Of a stretch of DNA of 64,000 nucleotides, positions 34,687-43,914 are shown piece after piece. Below the pieces are notes generated by a model. It had not been told where the DNA came from. It was given only the letters and a program-made list of their open reading frames with translations, and made no database searches. Source of the stretch: Clostridia bacterium (GTDB lineage Bacteria; Bacillota; Clostridia; Lachnospirales; Lachnospiraceae); NCBI GenBank assembly GCA_910575625.1, contig CAJTFD010000003.1, forward strand, positions 1-64,000, written 5' to 3'. Positions within the stretch are counted from its first letter, which is position 1. Each line of letters opens with the position of its first letter. A program made the position numbers and the translations under genes.

Positions 34687-35178
34687 ATGCAGGGATTTAC
34701 ATACAAAGTGATCGAGGATGGTACATATTGTATCACGGGATATCAGGGTGACGAGGCCGATGTCGTCATCCCAAACTATGGCGGCCGGGTCACTATCCTA
34801 TTTGACAAATTGTTCAGCGGACACAGTGAGATCACCTCCGTGGACATTCCGGACACCGTCACGGATATGGGTGAGTTTTTATTTGACGGCTGTGTGGATC
34901 TGCGGCATATCCAGCTGCCCTCCCACCTCACCTGCCTGTGGGGATATACATTCGTGCGCTGCGGGATCGAAGAGATCGTACTTCCAGACGGGGTAAAGAC
35001 CTTACCGCCGTTTGCGTTCAAAGACTGTAAGCAGTTAAAAAAGGTAGTCTGCGGCTCAGGTATGGAGAAGATATCTTCCTGGGTATTTGAGGGATGCGAT
35101 GGACTCACTGAGCTGATCCACGGACCAAATGTTGAGATCAGTCCGGAGGCGTTTGCCTCCAAAGTACTGAATACCTGA
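34687..35178 (+). CDS. BspA-type leucine-rich-repeat protein
   Basis: The 163-residue protein is made of BspA-like (LRR_5) repeats, for example EITSVDIPDTVTDMGEFLFD and KTLPPFAFKDCKQLKKV, spaced about 23 residues apart. Relatives are often surface or adhesion proteins, but this one has no signal peptide or anchor and is short, so it may stay inside the cell. GGAGA before the ATG and a clear promoter support it. It lies 73 bp upstream of the AAA/nuclease-like gene. Confidence 0.82.
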   Translation: MQGFTYKVIEDGTYCITGYQGDEADVVIPNYGGRVTILFDKLFSGHSEITSVDIPDTVTDMGEFLFDGCVDLRHIQLPSHLTCLWGYTFVRCGIEEIVLPDGVKTLPPFAFKDCKQLKKVVCGSGMEKISSWVFEGCDGLTELIHGPNVEISPEAFASKVLNT

Positions 35179-35251
35179 TCTGTAAGATCCAAGGGTATCG
35201 ATCTTTGTCTAAAATATGTAATGAGAGATCTTTTTACGGGAGGTATGTTCT

Positions 35252-36826
35252 ATGGGTTTTTATCTGGATCCCGGAAACGATGGTTTCTGGGAATCGGTCC
35301 GTTCCATGATCTATGTGGACAAGACCGGTCTGATCGCGCATACAAATGGATCGATCGATACAGAAGAAAAATTTATCTGCGTCAGCAGACCACGGCGTTT
35401 CGGAAAGTCGATGGCCCTTAAGATGCTTGCCGCTTATTACAGCCGCGGCTGTGATTCAAGAGAGCTTTTCGCCGGAAAGAAGATCGCAGATGACAAAACC
35501 TTCCACACGCATCTGAATAAACATCCTGTGATCTTTCTGAACATGCAGCAGTTCCTGATCGAAGCCCCCTCCGGGAAGATAACAGATCATCTTGAACAGG
35601 CGGTGCTGGAAGAGCTCTGTGAAAAATACGAAGATCTTTTTACAAAACCCATCCTGGGACTTGCCGATGCGCTGCGGCGGATTTATATAAAAACAGGTGA
35701 AAAATTCATTTTTCTGATCGACGAGTGGGACTGTATCATACGTGAAAGACAGGGATCGGAGGAACTCCAGAAGCGCTATCTCGACTTTCTGCGGGTCCTC
35801 TTAAAGGACCAGCCATATATCTCGCTGGCCTATATGACAGGCATCCTCCCCGTAAAAAAATACGGACAGCACTCTGCCCTAAATATGTTCTGGGAATATT
35901 CCATGACAGACCAAAATATCTTTGAAGAATACACAGGTTTTACTGAAAAAGAGGTCGCCGACCTGTGCCGCCGGTTCGACATGGACTTTGCAAAAACAAG
36001 CGACTGGTACGACGGCTACAAGTTCCGCCGCTTTAAGCATATTTACAATCCGCGTTCTGTCGTGGCTGCGATGAAATGCCATGACCATTCCAGTTACTGG
36101 ACATCCACGGAAACTTATGAAGCATTGAAACTCTATATCGATATGGACTTTGACGGACTCCGTTCAGACATCGTACGGATGCTGGGCGGCGATCATATCC
36201 GTATCAATACGCGCAGTTTCCAAAACGATATGCGCACTTTCAGGACAAAAGACGACGTGCTGACGCTGTTGATCCATCTGGGCTATCTCGGATACGATGC
36301 CGATACACAAAAGGCGTTTATCCCCAACAAGGAGATTGCCGGAGAATTTGAAAACGCCATGAGCACAGGCGGCTGGTCAGAGGTCATGCGCATCTTAAAG
36401 GCTTCGGAACAACTGCTTGCGGACACACTCTCCTGCAATGAAGAAAATGTCGCCAGGGGCCTTGACCAGGCGCACACAGAAGTCGCCTCTGTGCTGACCT
36501 ACAACGATGAAAACTCCCTTGGCTGTGCCATAAGCCTAGCCTATTACAGCGCGAGAAAGGATTATAAGATCATCCGGGAACTGCCGACCGGACGTGGTTT
36601 CGCAGATGTGGTATTTTTACCGCTCCCCCATACCGGGAAACCTGCACTCGTGGTCGAGTTAAAATATGACAGATCCGCCGCTGCCGCGATCCGGCAGATC
36701 AAAGACAGGCATTACACCCAGACCCTGGAAGGCTATACGGGAGAGATCTTGCTCGTCGGCGTGGCCTACAACAAGAATGATCAAAACAAACCCCATAGCT
36801 GCGTGATAGAACGATTGTTCAAATAA
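35252..36826 (+). CDS. AAA-ATPase-like protein with C-terminal PD-(D/E)XK nuclease-like domain
   Basis: The 524-residue protein opens with the AAA-ATPase-like domain: Walker A region SRPRRFGKSM near residue 53 and Walker B FIFLIDEWDC near residue 165. The C-terminus has the nuclease-like core GRGFADVVFLP followed by PALVVELKYD, that is D...E-x-K. This pairing is common and repeated in gut Clostridia and Bacteroidetes genomes, often near mobile DNA. Its substrate is unknown. GGGAGG eight bases upstream fixes the start. A bidirectional terminator follows. Confidence 0.88.
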   Translation: MGFYLDPGNDGFWESVRSMIYVDKTGLIAHTNGSIDTEEKFICVSRPRRFGKSMALKMLAAYYSRGCDSRELFAGKKIADDKTFHTHLNKHPVIFLNMQQFLIEAPSGKITDHLEQAVLEELCEKYEDLFTKPILGLADALRRIYIKTGEKFIFLIDEWDCIIRERQGSEELQKRYLDFLRVLLKDQPYISLAYMTGILPVKKYGQHSALNMFWEYSMTDQNIFEEYTGFTEKEVADLCRRFDMDFAKTSDWYDGYKFRRFKHIYNPRSVVAAMKCHDHSSYWTSTETYEALKLYIDMDFDGLRSDIVRMLGGDHIRINTRSFQNDMRTFRTKDDVLTLLIHLGYLGYDADTQKAFIPNKEIAGEFENAMSTGGWSEVMRILKASEQLLADTLSCNEENVARGLDQAHTEVASVLTYNDENSLGCAISLAYYSARKDYKIIRELPTGRGFADVVFLPLPHTGKPALVVELKYDRSAAAAIRQIKDRHYTQTLEGYTGEILLVGVAYNKNDQNKPHSCVIERLFK

Positions 36827-36841
36827 GAAACTGTTCCCCAA

Positions 36842-36896
36842 CCATGAAAAACAGACCAGTGCGTATTTAAGATCACACTCTGGTCTGTTTTTATGG
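36842..36896. terminator. Bidirectional terminator
   Basis: An AAAACAGACCAG arm (36848-36859) and a CTGGTCTGTTTT arm (from about 36880) flank a 20-nt loop, with A and T runs on the outer sides. A similar hairpin lies at 38634. Confidence 0.75.
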
Positions 36897-36984
36897 TTTA
36901 TTTTATACTCACGAGCATACTTATTTGCCAAATGATCTGCTATTCTGCTTGAGATCATGAAGACATATTGGCAGATCATTTAGC

Positions 36985-37443
36985 TCACGGGTATAACCCC
37001 ACATAGATATGGATCTCAGCGTCTTCCATCCGTTCATCCTGGTATTCCTCAAAATCGCATTGGAACGTCCGCGGCAAGTCCATCTGCCAGATCTCCTGCC
37101 ACGCCGCGCCCACGGCCTGCACCATATCTCCATGGATCACGAACTTTGCATACCGCCCGGCGGGGATCCTAAGAACGCTGTATCCATCCGCCACCGACGG
37201 CTCCTTTGTTGTCTCACAGGCGACCATCACTGTGTAATCCGCCGTCTCATCCCCGTCATACTCGGTGTAGATCCCCAGCGCTTTTGCATCCGCTTTGTCG
37301 GGGATAGACGCATAGATCCCCTTGTTGAAAAAACTGTCCCACAGTCCGCCGATGACAGCGCCCATATCCGGTGATGTATTATTTGTCCGCGCCGATACAC
37401 CCACAGCGATCTTCTCTTTCAATGTTACGATCTCATATTCCAT
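36985..37443 (-). CDS. GyrI-like small-molecule-binding protein (AraC effector-binding type)
   Basis: The 152-residue protein matches the stand-alone GyrI/AraC effector-binding fold: MEYEIVTLKEKIAVGVSART at the start, the TVMVACETTKEPSVADGY middle and an RIPAGRYAKFVIHG strand. Such proteins bind small cationic or hydrophobic compounds. The ATG at 37443 is followed by the family's conserved opening. The in-frame extension to 37530 has no family match, so I exclude it. It is encoded downstream of a WYL regulator on the same strand, behind a structured 87-bp stretch. Confidence 0.8.
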   Translation of the reverse strand: MEYEIVTLKEKIAVGVSARTNNTSPDMGAVIGGLWDSFFNKGIYASIPDKADAKALGIYTEYDGDETADYTVMVACETTKEPSVADGYSVLRIPAGRYAKFVIHGDMVQAVGAAWQEIWQMDLPRTFQCDFEEYQDERMEDAEIHIYVGLYP

Positions 37444-37525
37444 AGATAAGACCATCCTTTCTAAATTGATATGTCTGCTTGCGCAGACATCACCATGGAT
37501 AAAAGTTGATCGCTCCGGGACTTTT

Positions 37526-37612
37526 GGCACTCACGCGATCACACCTGTATCCACGATCCGGCCTCTCGGCCTCCTTGTTCATACAGGTTAGCCCGTCCAA
37601 TGTCAGAGTGCC
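37526..37612 (-). other. Nested inverted repeats between the WYL regulator and the GyrI-like gene
   Basis: Three stems are nested: GGCACTC/GAGTGCC (37526-37532 with 37606-37612), ACCTGTAT/ATACAGGT (37543-37550 with 37581-37588) and GGCC/GGCC (37560-37563 with 37568-37571). No T-run follows on the minus strand. It could be a leader RNA structure of the GyrI-like gene or a mobile palindromic repeat. It matches no riboswitch I know. Confidence 0.45.
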
Positions 37613-37715
37613 TGTGCAAGTGAACCTGCCCATTCACTCTGCCGCTGTCCGGGACTTTTATCGTATAATGATGACCTTATCATAACAGACATACCATGAC
37701 AACTGTATGTCATGT

Positions 37716-38618
37716 TCACAGATATTTTTCCCGGATCTTCTCCGCAAAAGTCCGTATATCCTGCCGAAATTCTGCCGGTTCCAGAAGCTCCGCCCCCTCC
37801 CCAAAGGACACGATCCAGCCCACGATACTCATCCGGTCCGTAAACCCGGCTGAAAAAAGGAGCATCCCATCCGGCTGGACTGTAAAACTGTCCGGCCCGT
37901 ATTCTTCCACCAGTCGCCATTTATGATCCGGATCGATCCTTGCCGTCACCTTGTACACCGGGGGAAATACTCGTTCTGATGACAGATCCGGGAGAGGAGC
38001 TATGCGTTTTTCAAAAGGCTCTGTGATCTGTATGTCCACCATCCGGCTCAATTTAAATAAACGGTAATCCTCCCTCTTCCCGCACCACCCCCACACGTAC
38101 CAGCTGGACCAGTAAAAGAGCAAGTTGTAGGGTTCTATGCTCCGCACAGAGTTTCCTTTCGGCGCAAAATAGGTAAAGGAGACTTTATGTGCGGAGAGGA
38201 TCGCACCGTGCAGCAGTTCGATCTTCGGGGGAAGGGAATCTTTCTGCCAGGCGGTCAGATCGATCAATATATGCGTGTCTCCGGAAAGCAGGTTGGATGC
38301 GCCTACGGAGAGTTTTTCCATCAGCTGGAGATAGCGGTTGGTCCCGCTGACGCTGTCCAGGCTCCTCAGTCCGGCCAGGATGGCCTGCATATCCGAGGCG
38401 CTGAGCAGCGTGCGGTCGATCTTGTACCCTTCCATGATGGATACGCCGCCGTTTTTCCCCGGTTCTGTCACCAGTGGGATCCCGGCCATGCAGAGGGCTT
38501 CGATATCCCGATTTATCGTACGGCGGGATACCTCGAATTTCTCCGCCAGATAAGGCGCCGTCACTTTCTCCTGCTGCAGCAGGATCGATAAGATCCCGAT
38601 CATCCGCTCCAATTTCAT
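37716..38618 (-). CDS. HTH/WYL-domain transcriptional regulator (YafY-like)
   Basis: The 300-residue protein has a winged HTH (KLERMIGILSILLQQEKVTA, then FEVSRRTINRDIEAL), a linker and a WYL domain with the WSSWYVWGWC stretch, ending in a WCX-type C-terminal region. WYL domains sense ligands such as nucleotides or small molecules. The strong ribosome site AAAGGAGGAGG selects the ATG at 38618. The downstream GyrI-like gene may be a target (inference). The gene is separated from the proline operon by a terminator. Confidence 0.9.
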   Translation of the reverse strand: MKLERMIGILSILLQQEKVTAPYLAEKFEVSRRTINRDIEALCMAGIPLVTEPGKNGGVSIMEGYKIDRTLLSASDMQAILAGLRSLDSVSGTNRYLQLMEKLSVGASNLLSGDTHILIDLTAWQKDSLPPKIELLHGAILSAHKVSFTYFAPKGNSVRSIEPYNLLFYWSSWYVWGWCGKREDYRLFKLSRMVDIQITEPFEKRIAPLPDLSSERVFPPVYKVTARIDPDHKWRLVEEYGPDSFTVQPDGMLLFSAGFTDRMSIVGWIVSFGEGAELLEPAEFRQDIRTFAEKIREKYL

Positions 38619-38633
38619 CAGACCTCCTCCTTT

Positions 38634-38672
38634 CACAAAAAACAGACCAGAGACAGCTCTGATCTGCTTTTA
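38634..38672 (-). terminator. Terminator of the proline operon
   Basis: On the minus strand, GCAGATCAGAG pairs with CTCTGGTCTGT around a short loop, with a following T-run. It lies 10 bp past the proA stop. Confidence 0.75.
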
Positions 38673-38681
38673 TATGCACGG

Positions 38682-39923
38682 TCATGGGCGGATCTGCCCA
38701 TTGCCGTATATGATATATTTGCTGGTGGTGAGCGCGAGCAGTCCCATAGGGCCCCGGACATGCAGTTTCTGCGTGCTGATCCCGATCTCGGCCCCATAGC
38801 CGAACTCATACCCATCTGTAAAACGGGTGGAGGCATTTACATATACAGCCGCAGCATCAATCTCGTTCAAGAAACGCTGTGCATGGTCATAGCGATTGGT
38901 GATGATGGACTCTGAATGTTTTGTGTTGTAGCGGTTGATGTGCTCGATGGCCTCATCCAGGGAATCCACCACCTTGATGGAGATCTCGTAATCCAGGTAC
39001 TCTTTTCCCCAATCTTCCTCCGTGGCGGCCACCGCCCAGGGGATCAGTTCCATGACGCGTTCATCCCCATGGATCTTCACGTGCTTTTCCTTCAGAAGGT
39101 CCGCCAACACGGGTAAGAGATCATTCTTCGATCTTTCATGGACCAACAGAGATTCACAGGCGTTGCAGACACCGACCCGCTGGGTCTTTGCATTCATAAC
39201 GATCGCAGCGGCCATCTCAAGATCTGCGCTCTCATCCACGTAGATATGACAATTCCCCGTGCCCGTCTCGATCACCGGTATGGTGCTGTTCTTTACGACA
39301 GACTGGATCAGGCCGGCCCCGCCCCGGGGGATCAGCACATCCACATATCGATCCATCTTCATAAATTCCGTGGTGACCTCCCGGGAGGTGTCATCAATAA
39401 ACTGGATGGCATCCTCTGTAATCTGGCATTTGGCCAAACTGCCGCGGATACAGCTCACGATGGCCCGGTTGGAATGGATGGCATAGCTGCCGCCTTTTAA
39501 GATCACCGCGTTTCCGGTCTTAAAGCACAGCCCGAAAGCGTCCGCCGTCACATTGGGGCGCGCCTCATAGATGATGCCCACCACGCCCAGAGGGACGCGT
39601 TTCTGTCCGATCAGCAGGCCGTTGGGGCGTTCCTTCATAGCCGTGATCTCACCGATGGGATCGTCTAAGTCAGCCAACTGGCGCAATCCCTCCGACATGT
39701 CCCCGATCCGCTCCGGCGTCAATACCAGACGGTCTAAAAGCCCTTCAGACAGGCCGGCTTCCTTCCCCGCTTTTACATCCACTTCATTGGCTGCCAGGAT
39801 CTCATCCTGTTTTTTCAACAGGTCCTCGGCGACCTGGTGCAAAGCCCGGTTCTTTTCCATGGTATAGAGCGTCCGCAGTATGGGCTCCGCCTGTTTTGCC
39901 CGCTGGCCGATAGTCTGTAACAT
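38682..39923 (-). CDS. proA: Glutamate-5-semialdehyde dehydrogenase (gamma-glutamyl phosphate reductase)
   Basis: This 413-residue aldehyde-dehydrogenase-fold enzyme has the ProA features [32 protein letters not shown] and the active-site cysteine in [13 protein letters not shown]. It reduces gamma-glutamyl phosphate with NADPH in the second step of proline synthesis. It is the last gene of the operon proB-DUF896-MTHFS-proA and is followed by a clear terminator. Length is normal for the family. Confidence 0.96.
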   Translation of the reverse strand: MLQTIGQRAKQAEPILRTLYTMEKNRALHQVAEDLLKKQDEILAANEVDVKAGKEAGLSEGLLDRLVLTPERIGDMSEGLRQLADLDDPIGEITAMKERPNGLLIGQKRVPLGVVGIIYEARPNVTADAFGLCFKTGNAVILKGGSYAIHSNRAIVSCIRGSLAKCQITEDAIQFIDDTSREVTTEFMKMDRYVDVLIPRGGAGLIQSVVKNSTIPVIETGTGNCHIYVDESADLEMAAAIVMNAKTQRVGVCNACESLLVHERSKNDLLPVLADLLKEKHVKIHGDERVMELIPWAVAATEEDWGKEYLDYEISIKVVDSLDEAIEHINRYNTKHSESIITNRYDHAQRFLNEIDAAAVYVNASTRFTDGYEFGYGAEIGISTQKLHVRGPMGLLALTTSKYIIYGNGQIRP

Positions 39924-39938
39924 ATGTACAACCTCCGT

Positions 39939-40487
39939 TTATTCGTATATATTCTTCTCAGTGACGACTTTCCCCGGTAAGATATCGATATCCTCATAGG
40001 GCGCAGCCTCCACGATCTGGAACTCGAAAGCCACGGCCACAGTGGGATGCTCCGGATATTTTTCCAGGAAACGGTCATAAAAGCCTCCGCCGTATCCCAC
40101 GCGATGTCTGTCTTTATCAAAAGCCACCCCCGGCATGAGCATCAGGGCATCGTCCCACCGAACGATCTCACCGCGGGCCGGTTCCGGGATGTCAAAATAT
40201 CCCAGCTCCAACTGGTCGTATGATGTGAGATCGTAGAAGATCATGTCTTTTCCATCCACTTTCGGCACGGCCACTTTCTTTCCGGCTTTCCAGGCCGCCT
40301 CGATGATGGGACGGGTGCATACTTCCCTGTTATAATCAATGTATGCGTAGATACAGGATGCATTTTTGAATTCATCCAATGCGGTCACCTTGTCGGCGAT
40401 GATCTGGCTCCATTCCCCGATCTGTGCGTCGCTTGCCTCTTTCCTCTTAGCAAAAATCTGTTTTCTGATCACCTTTTTTTCTTCCAT
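39939..40487 (-). CDS. 5-formyltetrahydrofolate cyclo-ligase
   Basis: The 182-residue protein opens KKVIRKQIFAKRKEASDAQI and has the conserved LMPGVAFDKDRHRVGYGGGF near residues 117-136, which binds the substrate and ATP. The enzyme turns 5-formyl-THF into 5,10-methenyl-THF with ATP. It sits inside the proline operon, 15 bp before proA. The functional link to proline synthesis is not obvious, although the linkage is seen in other Clostridia. Confidence 0.93.
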   Translation of the reverse strand: MEEKKVIRKQIFAKRKEASDAQIGEWSQIIADKVTALDEFKNASCIYAYIDYNREVCTRPIIEAAWKAGKKVAVPKVDGKDMIFYDLTSYDQLELGYFDIPEPARGEIVRWDDALMLMPGVAFDKDRHRVGYGGGFYDRFLEKYPEHPTVAVAFEFQIVEAAPYEDIDILPGKVVTEKNIYE

Positions 40488-40490
40488 GAC

Positions 40491-40703
40491 TTATCTCCTC
40501 CTTATCTTTTCGCCTAGATTTACGATCGAACCATCCTGTTCCTGTACATCGATCTGATCCAGCTGCGCGCGCAGATTGCCCCGGATCGCCGCGATGTACT
40601 CCTGGCGCAGCCTGGCTTGTTCTTCTTTTTCTTCCTGGCTCAGGCCAGCGCTCTTGGATTTCCGGGCCAGTTCATTGATCCTGTCTATGGTCTTCTGATC
40701 CAT
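40491..40703 (-). CDS. DUF896 (YnzC-like) small protein
   Basis: The 70-residue protein is helical, opening MDQKTIDRINELARKSKSAG with the conserved LSQEEKEEQARLRQEYI helix pair and an L-D-I-V-like tail. It matches the YnzC/DUF896 family of small cytoplasmic proteins of unknown function. The gene is packed between proB and the cyclo-ligase and is surely co-transcribed. Confidence 0.9.
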   Translation of the reverse strand: MDQKTIDRINELARKSKSAGLSQEEKEEQARLRQEYIAAIRGNLRAQLDQIDVQEQDGSIVNLGEKIRRR

Positions 40704-40725
40704 ATCATTGTCCCCCTCCCATCCC

Positions 40726-41577
40726 CTACGGATTGACCAACTGGTCGATGTAGTCGATCAGGTAAAATTCTTCTTTGGGATCCGCCAGAAAAAGCGTCCC
40801 CTCTTTTTTTCCCTCCATGATTCGATGGATGATGTGGAAATCCTTTCCGTTGGCAATGACCATATCGGCCCCCGCACCTGTGGCGATCTTGGCCGCCTCC
40901 AGCTTCGTGGCCATCCCGCCGGTGCCCACGTTGCTGCCAGTGCTCTCTTTTCCCATCTCCATGTAGTGCTGGTCCATGTTCTCCACCAGATCGATGAAGG
41001 CGGCCTGGGGATCTTCGCGGGGATCGTCTGTAAACAGGCCGTCGATGTCCGAGAGCAGGATCAGAAGATCCGCCCGGATCAACGCGGACACCACTGCGGA
41101 GAGTGTATCGTTATCCCCGAATTGGATCTCATATGTAGATATGGTATCGTTCTCGTTAACAATAGGGATCACGCCCATCTGCAAAAGCTCTTCAAAAGTG
41201 TTCTGGGCATTCCTCCGATTCAGATGATCCACCATCGTGCGCTTCGTCATCAGGATCTGCCCGGCCGTCTGGTTGTATTCCGCAAAGAGTTTCTGGTAGA
41301 TCATCATCAGACGAGCCTGCCCGATCGCGGCGCAGGCCTGTTTCTGCTCCAGTCGCTCTGGCTTGCCGCCAAGACCTAGAGCGGCGCGCCCGACGCCGAT
41401 CGCTCCGGAAGACACCACCACCACTTCTTTCCCCTGGTTGCACAGGTCTGTGATCTCCCTGACCAGGACTTCCATCTTGGTCAGGTTCAGCCTCCCTGTC
41501 TCTTTATGGGTCAGGGAGGAGGAACCGATCTTGATGACGATCCGCTTTTTATCCTTTAATCTTTCCCGATAGTCCAC
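40726..41577 (-). CDS. proB: Glutamate 5-kinase (no PUA domain)
   Basis: The 283-residue kinase shows the amino-acid-kinase motifs KRIVIKIGSSSLT, VVVSSGAIGVGR, FGDNDTLSAVV and GTGGMATKLEAA. It phosphorylates glutamate, the committed and usually proline-inhibited first step of proline synthesis. The C-terminal PUA domain of the E. coli type is missing, which is normal for many Clostridia. The start is GTG at 41577 with GGGGAT about ten bases upstream. It is the first gene of the proline operon. Confidence 0.95.
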   Translation of the reverse strand: MDYRERLKDKKRIVIKIGSSSLTHKETGRLNLTKMEVLVREITDLCNQGKEVVVVSSGAIGVGRAALGLGGKPERLEQKQACAAIGQARLMMIYQKLFAEYNQTAGQILMTKRTMVDHLNRRNAQNTFEELLQMGVIPIVNENDTISTYEIQFGDNDTLSAVVSALIRADLLILLSDIDGLFTDDPREDPQAAFIDLVENMDQHYMEMGKESTGSNVGTGGMATKLEAAKIATGAGADMVIANGKDFHIIHRIMEGKKEGTLFLADPKEEFYLIDYIDQLVNP

Positions 41578-41650
41578 GTCTTTTTGTATCCCCTTTTATC
41601 TTACAATATATTTTACGATCCGTCCAGAGTCTTACTGGATCTGCTGTACA

Positions 41651-41992
41651 TTAACTGGAATAATTCTCAAGAAAGCTGTACAGCTCCACCTCGGATTTTA
41701 TGAATTTCCCCTCTTCCACTTCCTTTTGCACCGCTTCCGGGAGGCTGGATACCTGGATGTTGGTGTACTCGTAGACAGTCACGCCGTCGCCCCTGTATAC
41801 ATGGACCTTCCCGTTGTCGTTCTTCAGATAAAAACCAGAATCCAGGGTCTGGTTCTCCGCCTCCAGTGCATGACTGGCTTTCAATTCCCGTACCTGACCT
41901 TTGAGCTGGGAGATCCGATAACTCCCGTAAAACCCCAGGGTGAACAGAAAGAGGACCAGGAAAACGCCGACACAATAGATGATCTTACGCAT
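41651..41992 (-). CDS. Membrane-anchored protein with a BofC-C-terminal-like domain
   Basis: The 113-residue protein has an N-terminal membrane helix (IIYCVGVFLVLFLFTLGFYG), a short coiled coil and a C-terminal domain, FYLKNDNGKVHVYRGDG to LPEAVQKEVEEGKFIKSEVE. The latter resembles the C-terminal domain of the forespore regulator BofC. A role in sporulation or envelope signalling is possible, and yqf sporulation genes are nearby, but this is inference. AAGGAGCGG supports the ATG at 41992. Confidence 0.65.
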   Translation of the reverse strand: MRKIIYCVGVFLVLFLFTLGFYGSYRISQLKGQVRELKASHALEAENQTLDSGFYLKNDNGKVHVYRGDGVTVYEYTNIQVSSLPEAVQKEVEEGKFIKSEVELYSFLENYSS

Positions 41993-42121
41993 GATGACCG
42001 CTCCTTTTTTTGTGTAGTATCGGCATTTTTCCTGTTTTTTATTCATTTACTTTGAAAGTCCCGGCAGGCGGCAGGACGATGGGCAAACTTGTTTGCACAC
42101 TCGGCCTGACATTCGACGTGC

Positions 42122-42258
42122 TAGAGTGTGTCTGAAAACCGCTTTATGTCAACTGTAAGTCACAATTTGTGGAAGATCTGGCCCAAATGAGGAAGGCGCA
42201 GCGGGCTACGCTGACCGAAAGCGGGCCAGATCTGCCGCAAAGTGGGGCTTGCAGCTGG
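42122..42258 (+). repeat. MITE-like repeat, copy 2
   Basis: The element begins TAGAGTGTGTCTGAAAACCG, and the same 48-bp end recurs inverted at the right end of the copy at 53315. Internally AGATCTGGCCC (42174-42184) and GGGCCAGATCT (42223-42233) form an inverted repeat. The right end is lost: homology to copy 3 ceases after GCTTGCAG. It encodes no transposase. An open frame across it (TLTESGPDLPQSGAC) is repeat-derived, not a gene. Confidence 0.75.
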
Positions 42259-42300
42259 CTTTCATTACATGATGATGTCGCCGACAGGCGACATGTCCGT

Positions 42301-43407
42301 TTATTCTATGGTGATACTGTCTGTCTTATCGTCCAGGACGACCGCCACCCAGGTCTTCCCCCGGTTCAGGCGGATCTCCTGCTCATTTTCGTCAATATAG
42401 TGGGTCACGCCCCAGACCGCGTCCTTCTCCCAGCGGATGTCGATGGTCTTTCCGTGGGTCACATATTTCCCCTTCCCGCCGGAGATGGCATCGATGTTCA
42501 GATAGCCATTCTGGTCATAGGGTTCATAGCTGTGGTACTGTATGAGCAGATTGTCATAGGTAAGCTGTTCCCCGGTGGCATCGTCGATCTGCTGATCCCC
42601 GTACTGGAAACGTTTGTATTTTTTGCTGGCCTCGTCGTACTCAAACCAGGGCTGGTTGGTGGGATAACAGTTTAAGCGCACCACGCTGGCCGCGCTGCCG
42701 CCCTCCAGATCTTCTTCTGCACCCTCATCGGTAAAGAGATAATGGCCTTTGTAGCTCTCACTGTGCTCTTTCGTGTAACTGTAGTCCTCGATCCCCCGCT
42801 GGATGCCGTCATAGCTGGTGTATGCGTTGTGGGGGGCCACACGGTCTGTGGTCCGATAAAAGATATCTTTGCTGTATTTATCCAGGCCGCTCAAGTTCTG
42901 GATGAAATCCTGTTCCAGGAAGGGTTTTGCATAGATGGCCTGTCCGTAGTGGGCGTAGATGGCTTCAAATTCCTGGGCGAAGAACACATAGTATTCCCGG
43001 CAGCTGCGCACAGAACCGATCTTCTCCAGACCTTCATAATTCTCGAAGATCCCCATCAGACGGGTGATGTCGCCCTCCACCGGCGCCTCGTACACCACAT
43101 CGGCCTGTGCGATCCCGGTCTGGGGCACGGCATCCCGGATGTTGTTGAGCATCACGGCCACCGGCCTGCGCAGTCCCACCTCCTCCTCCACCAGCTCACC
43201 GGAGAGATAGCTCTGCATCATGCCTTCCGGGAGCGACGCCTCTGTCTCTGTGGGCGTGGGTGTCTCGGTCACGTCCTTGGACGTCTGGATCGTAGGTTCA
43301 GCTATGTTTTCTTCTTTTTCTTTTTTCTTGCAGCCCGTCATGGACAGTGTGCAGACACAGGCAGCTGTCATGATGAGTATCGCGCTCTTGATCGTTCTTT
43401 TTTTCAT
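42301..43407 (-). CDS. DUF3048 (YerB-like) lipoprotein
   Basis: The 368-residue protein has a lipoprotein signal peptide (basic start, hydrophobic core, lipobox LSMTGC with Cys26), a low-complexity TPTPTETE linker and two DUF3048-type domains with RRPVAVMLNNIRDAVPQTGI and KIGSVRSCREYYV. It should sit on the outer face of the membrane. Function is unknown. It lies 9 bp upstream-side of ybeY in the same direction and may end the ybeY-phoH-yqfD-yqfC transcript. Confidence 0.92.
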   Translation of the reverse strand: MKKRTIKSAILIMTAACVCTLSMTGCKKKEKEENIAEPTIQTSKDVTETPTPTETEASLPEGMMQSYLSGELVEEEVGLRRPVAVMLNNIRDAVPQTGIAQADVVYEAPVEGDITRLMGIFENYEGLEKIGSVRSCREYYVFFAQEFEAIYAHYGQAIYAKPFLEQDFIQNLSGLDKYSKDIFYRTTDRVAPHNAYTSYDGIQRGIEDYSYTKEHSESYKGHYLFTDEGAEEDLEGGSAASVVRLNCYPTNQPWFEYDEASKKYKRFQYGDQQIDDATGEQLTYDNLLIQYHSYEPYDQNGYLNIDAISGGKGKYVTHGKTIDIRWEKDAVWGVTHYIDENEQEIRLNRGKTWVAVVLDDKTDSITIE

Positions 43408-43416
43408 GTGTTTCCC

Positions 43417-43914
43417 CTAACGGCTTAGATTTAAGCTCTCCAGTATATTTTCCTGTTTTTTTTCCATGACCTGGGCCTCATCCGGCTCCATGTGGTCGTA
43501 ACCCATAAGATGCAGCATACTGTGGGCAAAGAGGAAGGCGTATTCTCTCTTTACGCTGTGCCCATAGGCAGCCGCCTGAGAAAAAACTCTTGGCACGCAG
43601 ATCATGATGTCCCCCAACATAATATTCCCAGAATCTGGATTTTTATGAGCCGTTTCATTTTCAGTCAGTTCCTGTAAGTTCCCGGGCGTTTCAAATGGTA
43701 TCCCCGGAAAAGACAGCACATCCGTGGGCGCGTCGATCCCCCGGAACTGCTGATTGATCCGACGGATCTCCTCATCGGATGTGAGCACAAGGTTGACCTC
43801 CGCCCCATAAGGAAACCCCTCCGCCTCCAAGACAGCATCTCCAACACGACAGGCCGTCTCCTCATAGTCCAGATCCAATTGCTCCTCGGCTTCGTATTCC
43901 ACATATAACCTCAT
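43417..43914 (-). CDS. ybeY: Endoribonuclease YbeY (rRNA maturation)
   Basis: The 165-residue protein carries the zinc motif HSMLHLMGYDH (HxxxHxxGxDH) near residues 131-141 and the upstream PTDVLSFPG segment. YbeY processes the 3' end of 16S rRNA and takes part in ribosome quality control. Its start overlaps the phoH stop by 4 bp, the conserved Firmicutes order phoH-ybeY. Confidence 0.95.
   Translation of the reverse strand: MRLYVEYEAEEQLDLDYEETACRVGDAVLEAEGFPYGAEVNLVLTSDEEIRRINQQFRGIDAPTDVLSFPGIPFETPGNLQELTENETAHKNPDSGNIMLGDIMICVPRVFSQAAAYGHSVKREYAFLFAHSMLHLMGYDHMEPDEAQVMEKKQENILESLNLSR

Noticed and set aside
42169..42675. 168-codon plus-strand frame overlapping the DUF3048 gene
   Set aside because: Its first part is translated MITE-like repeat and the rest is antisense to the lipoprotein gene.
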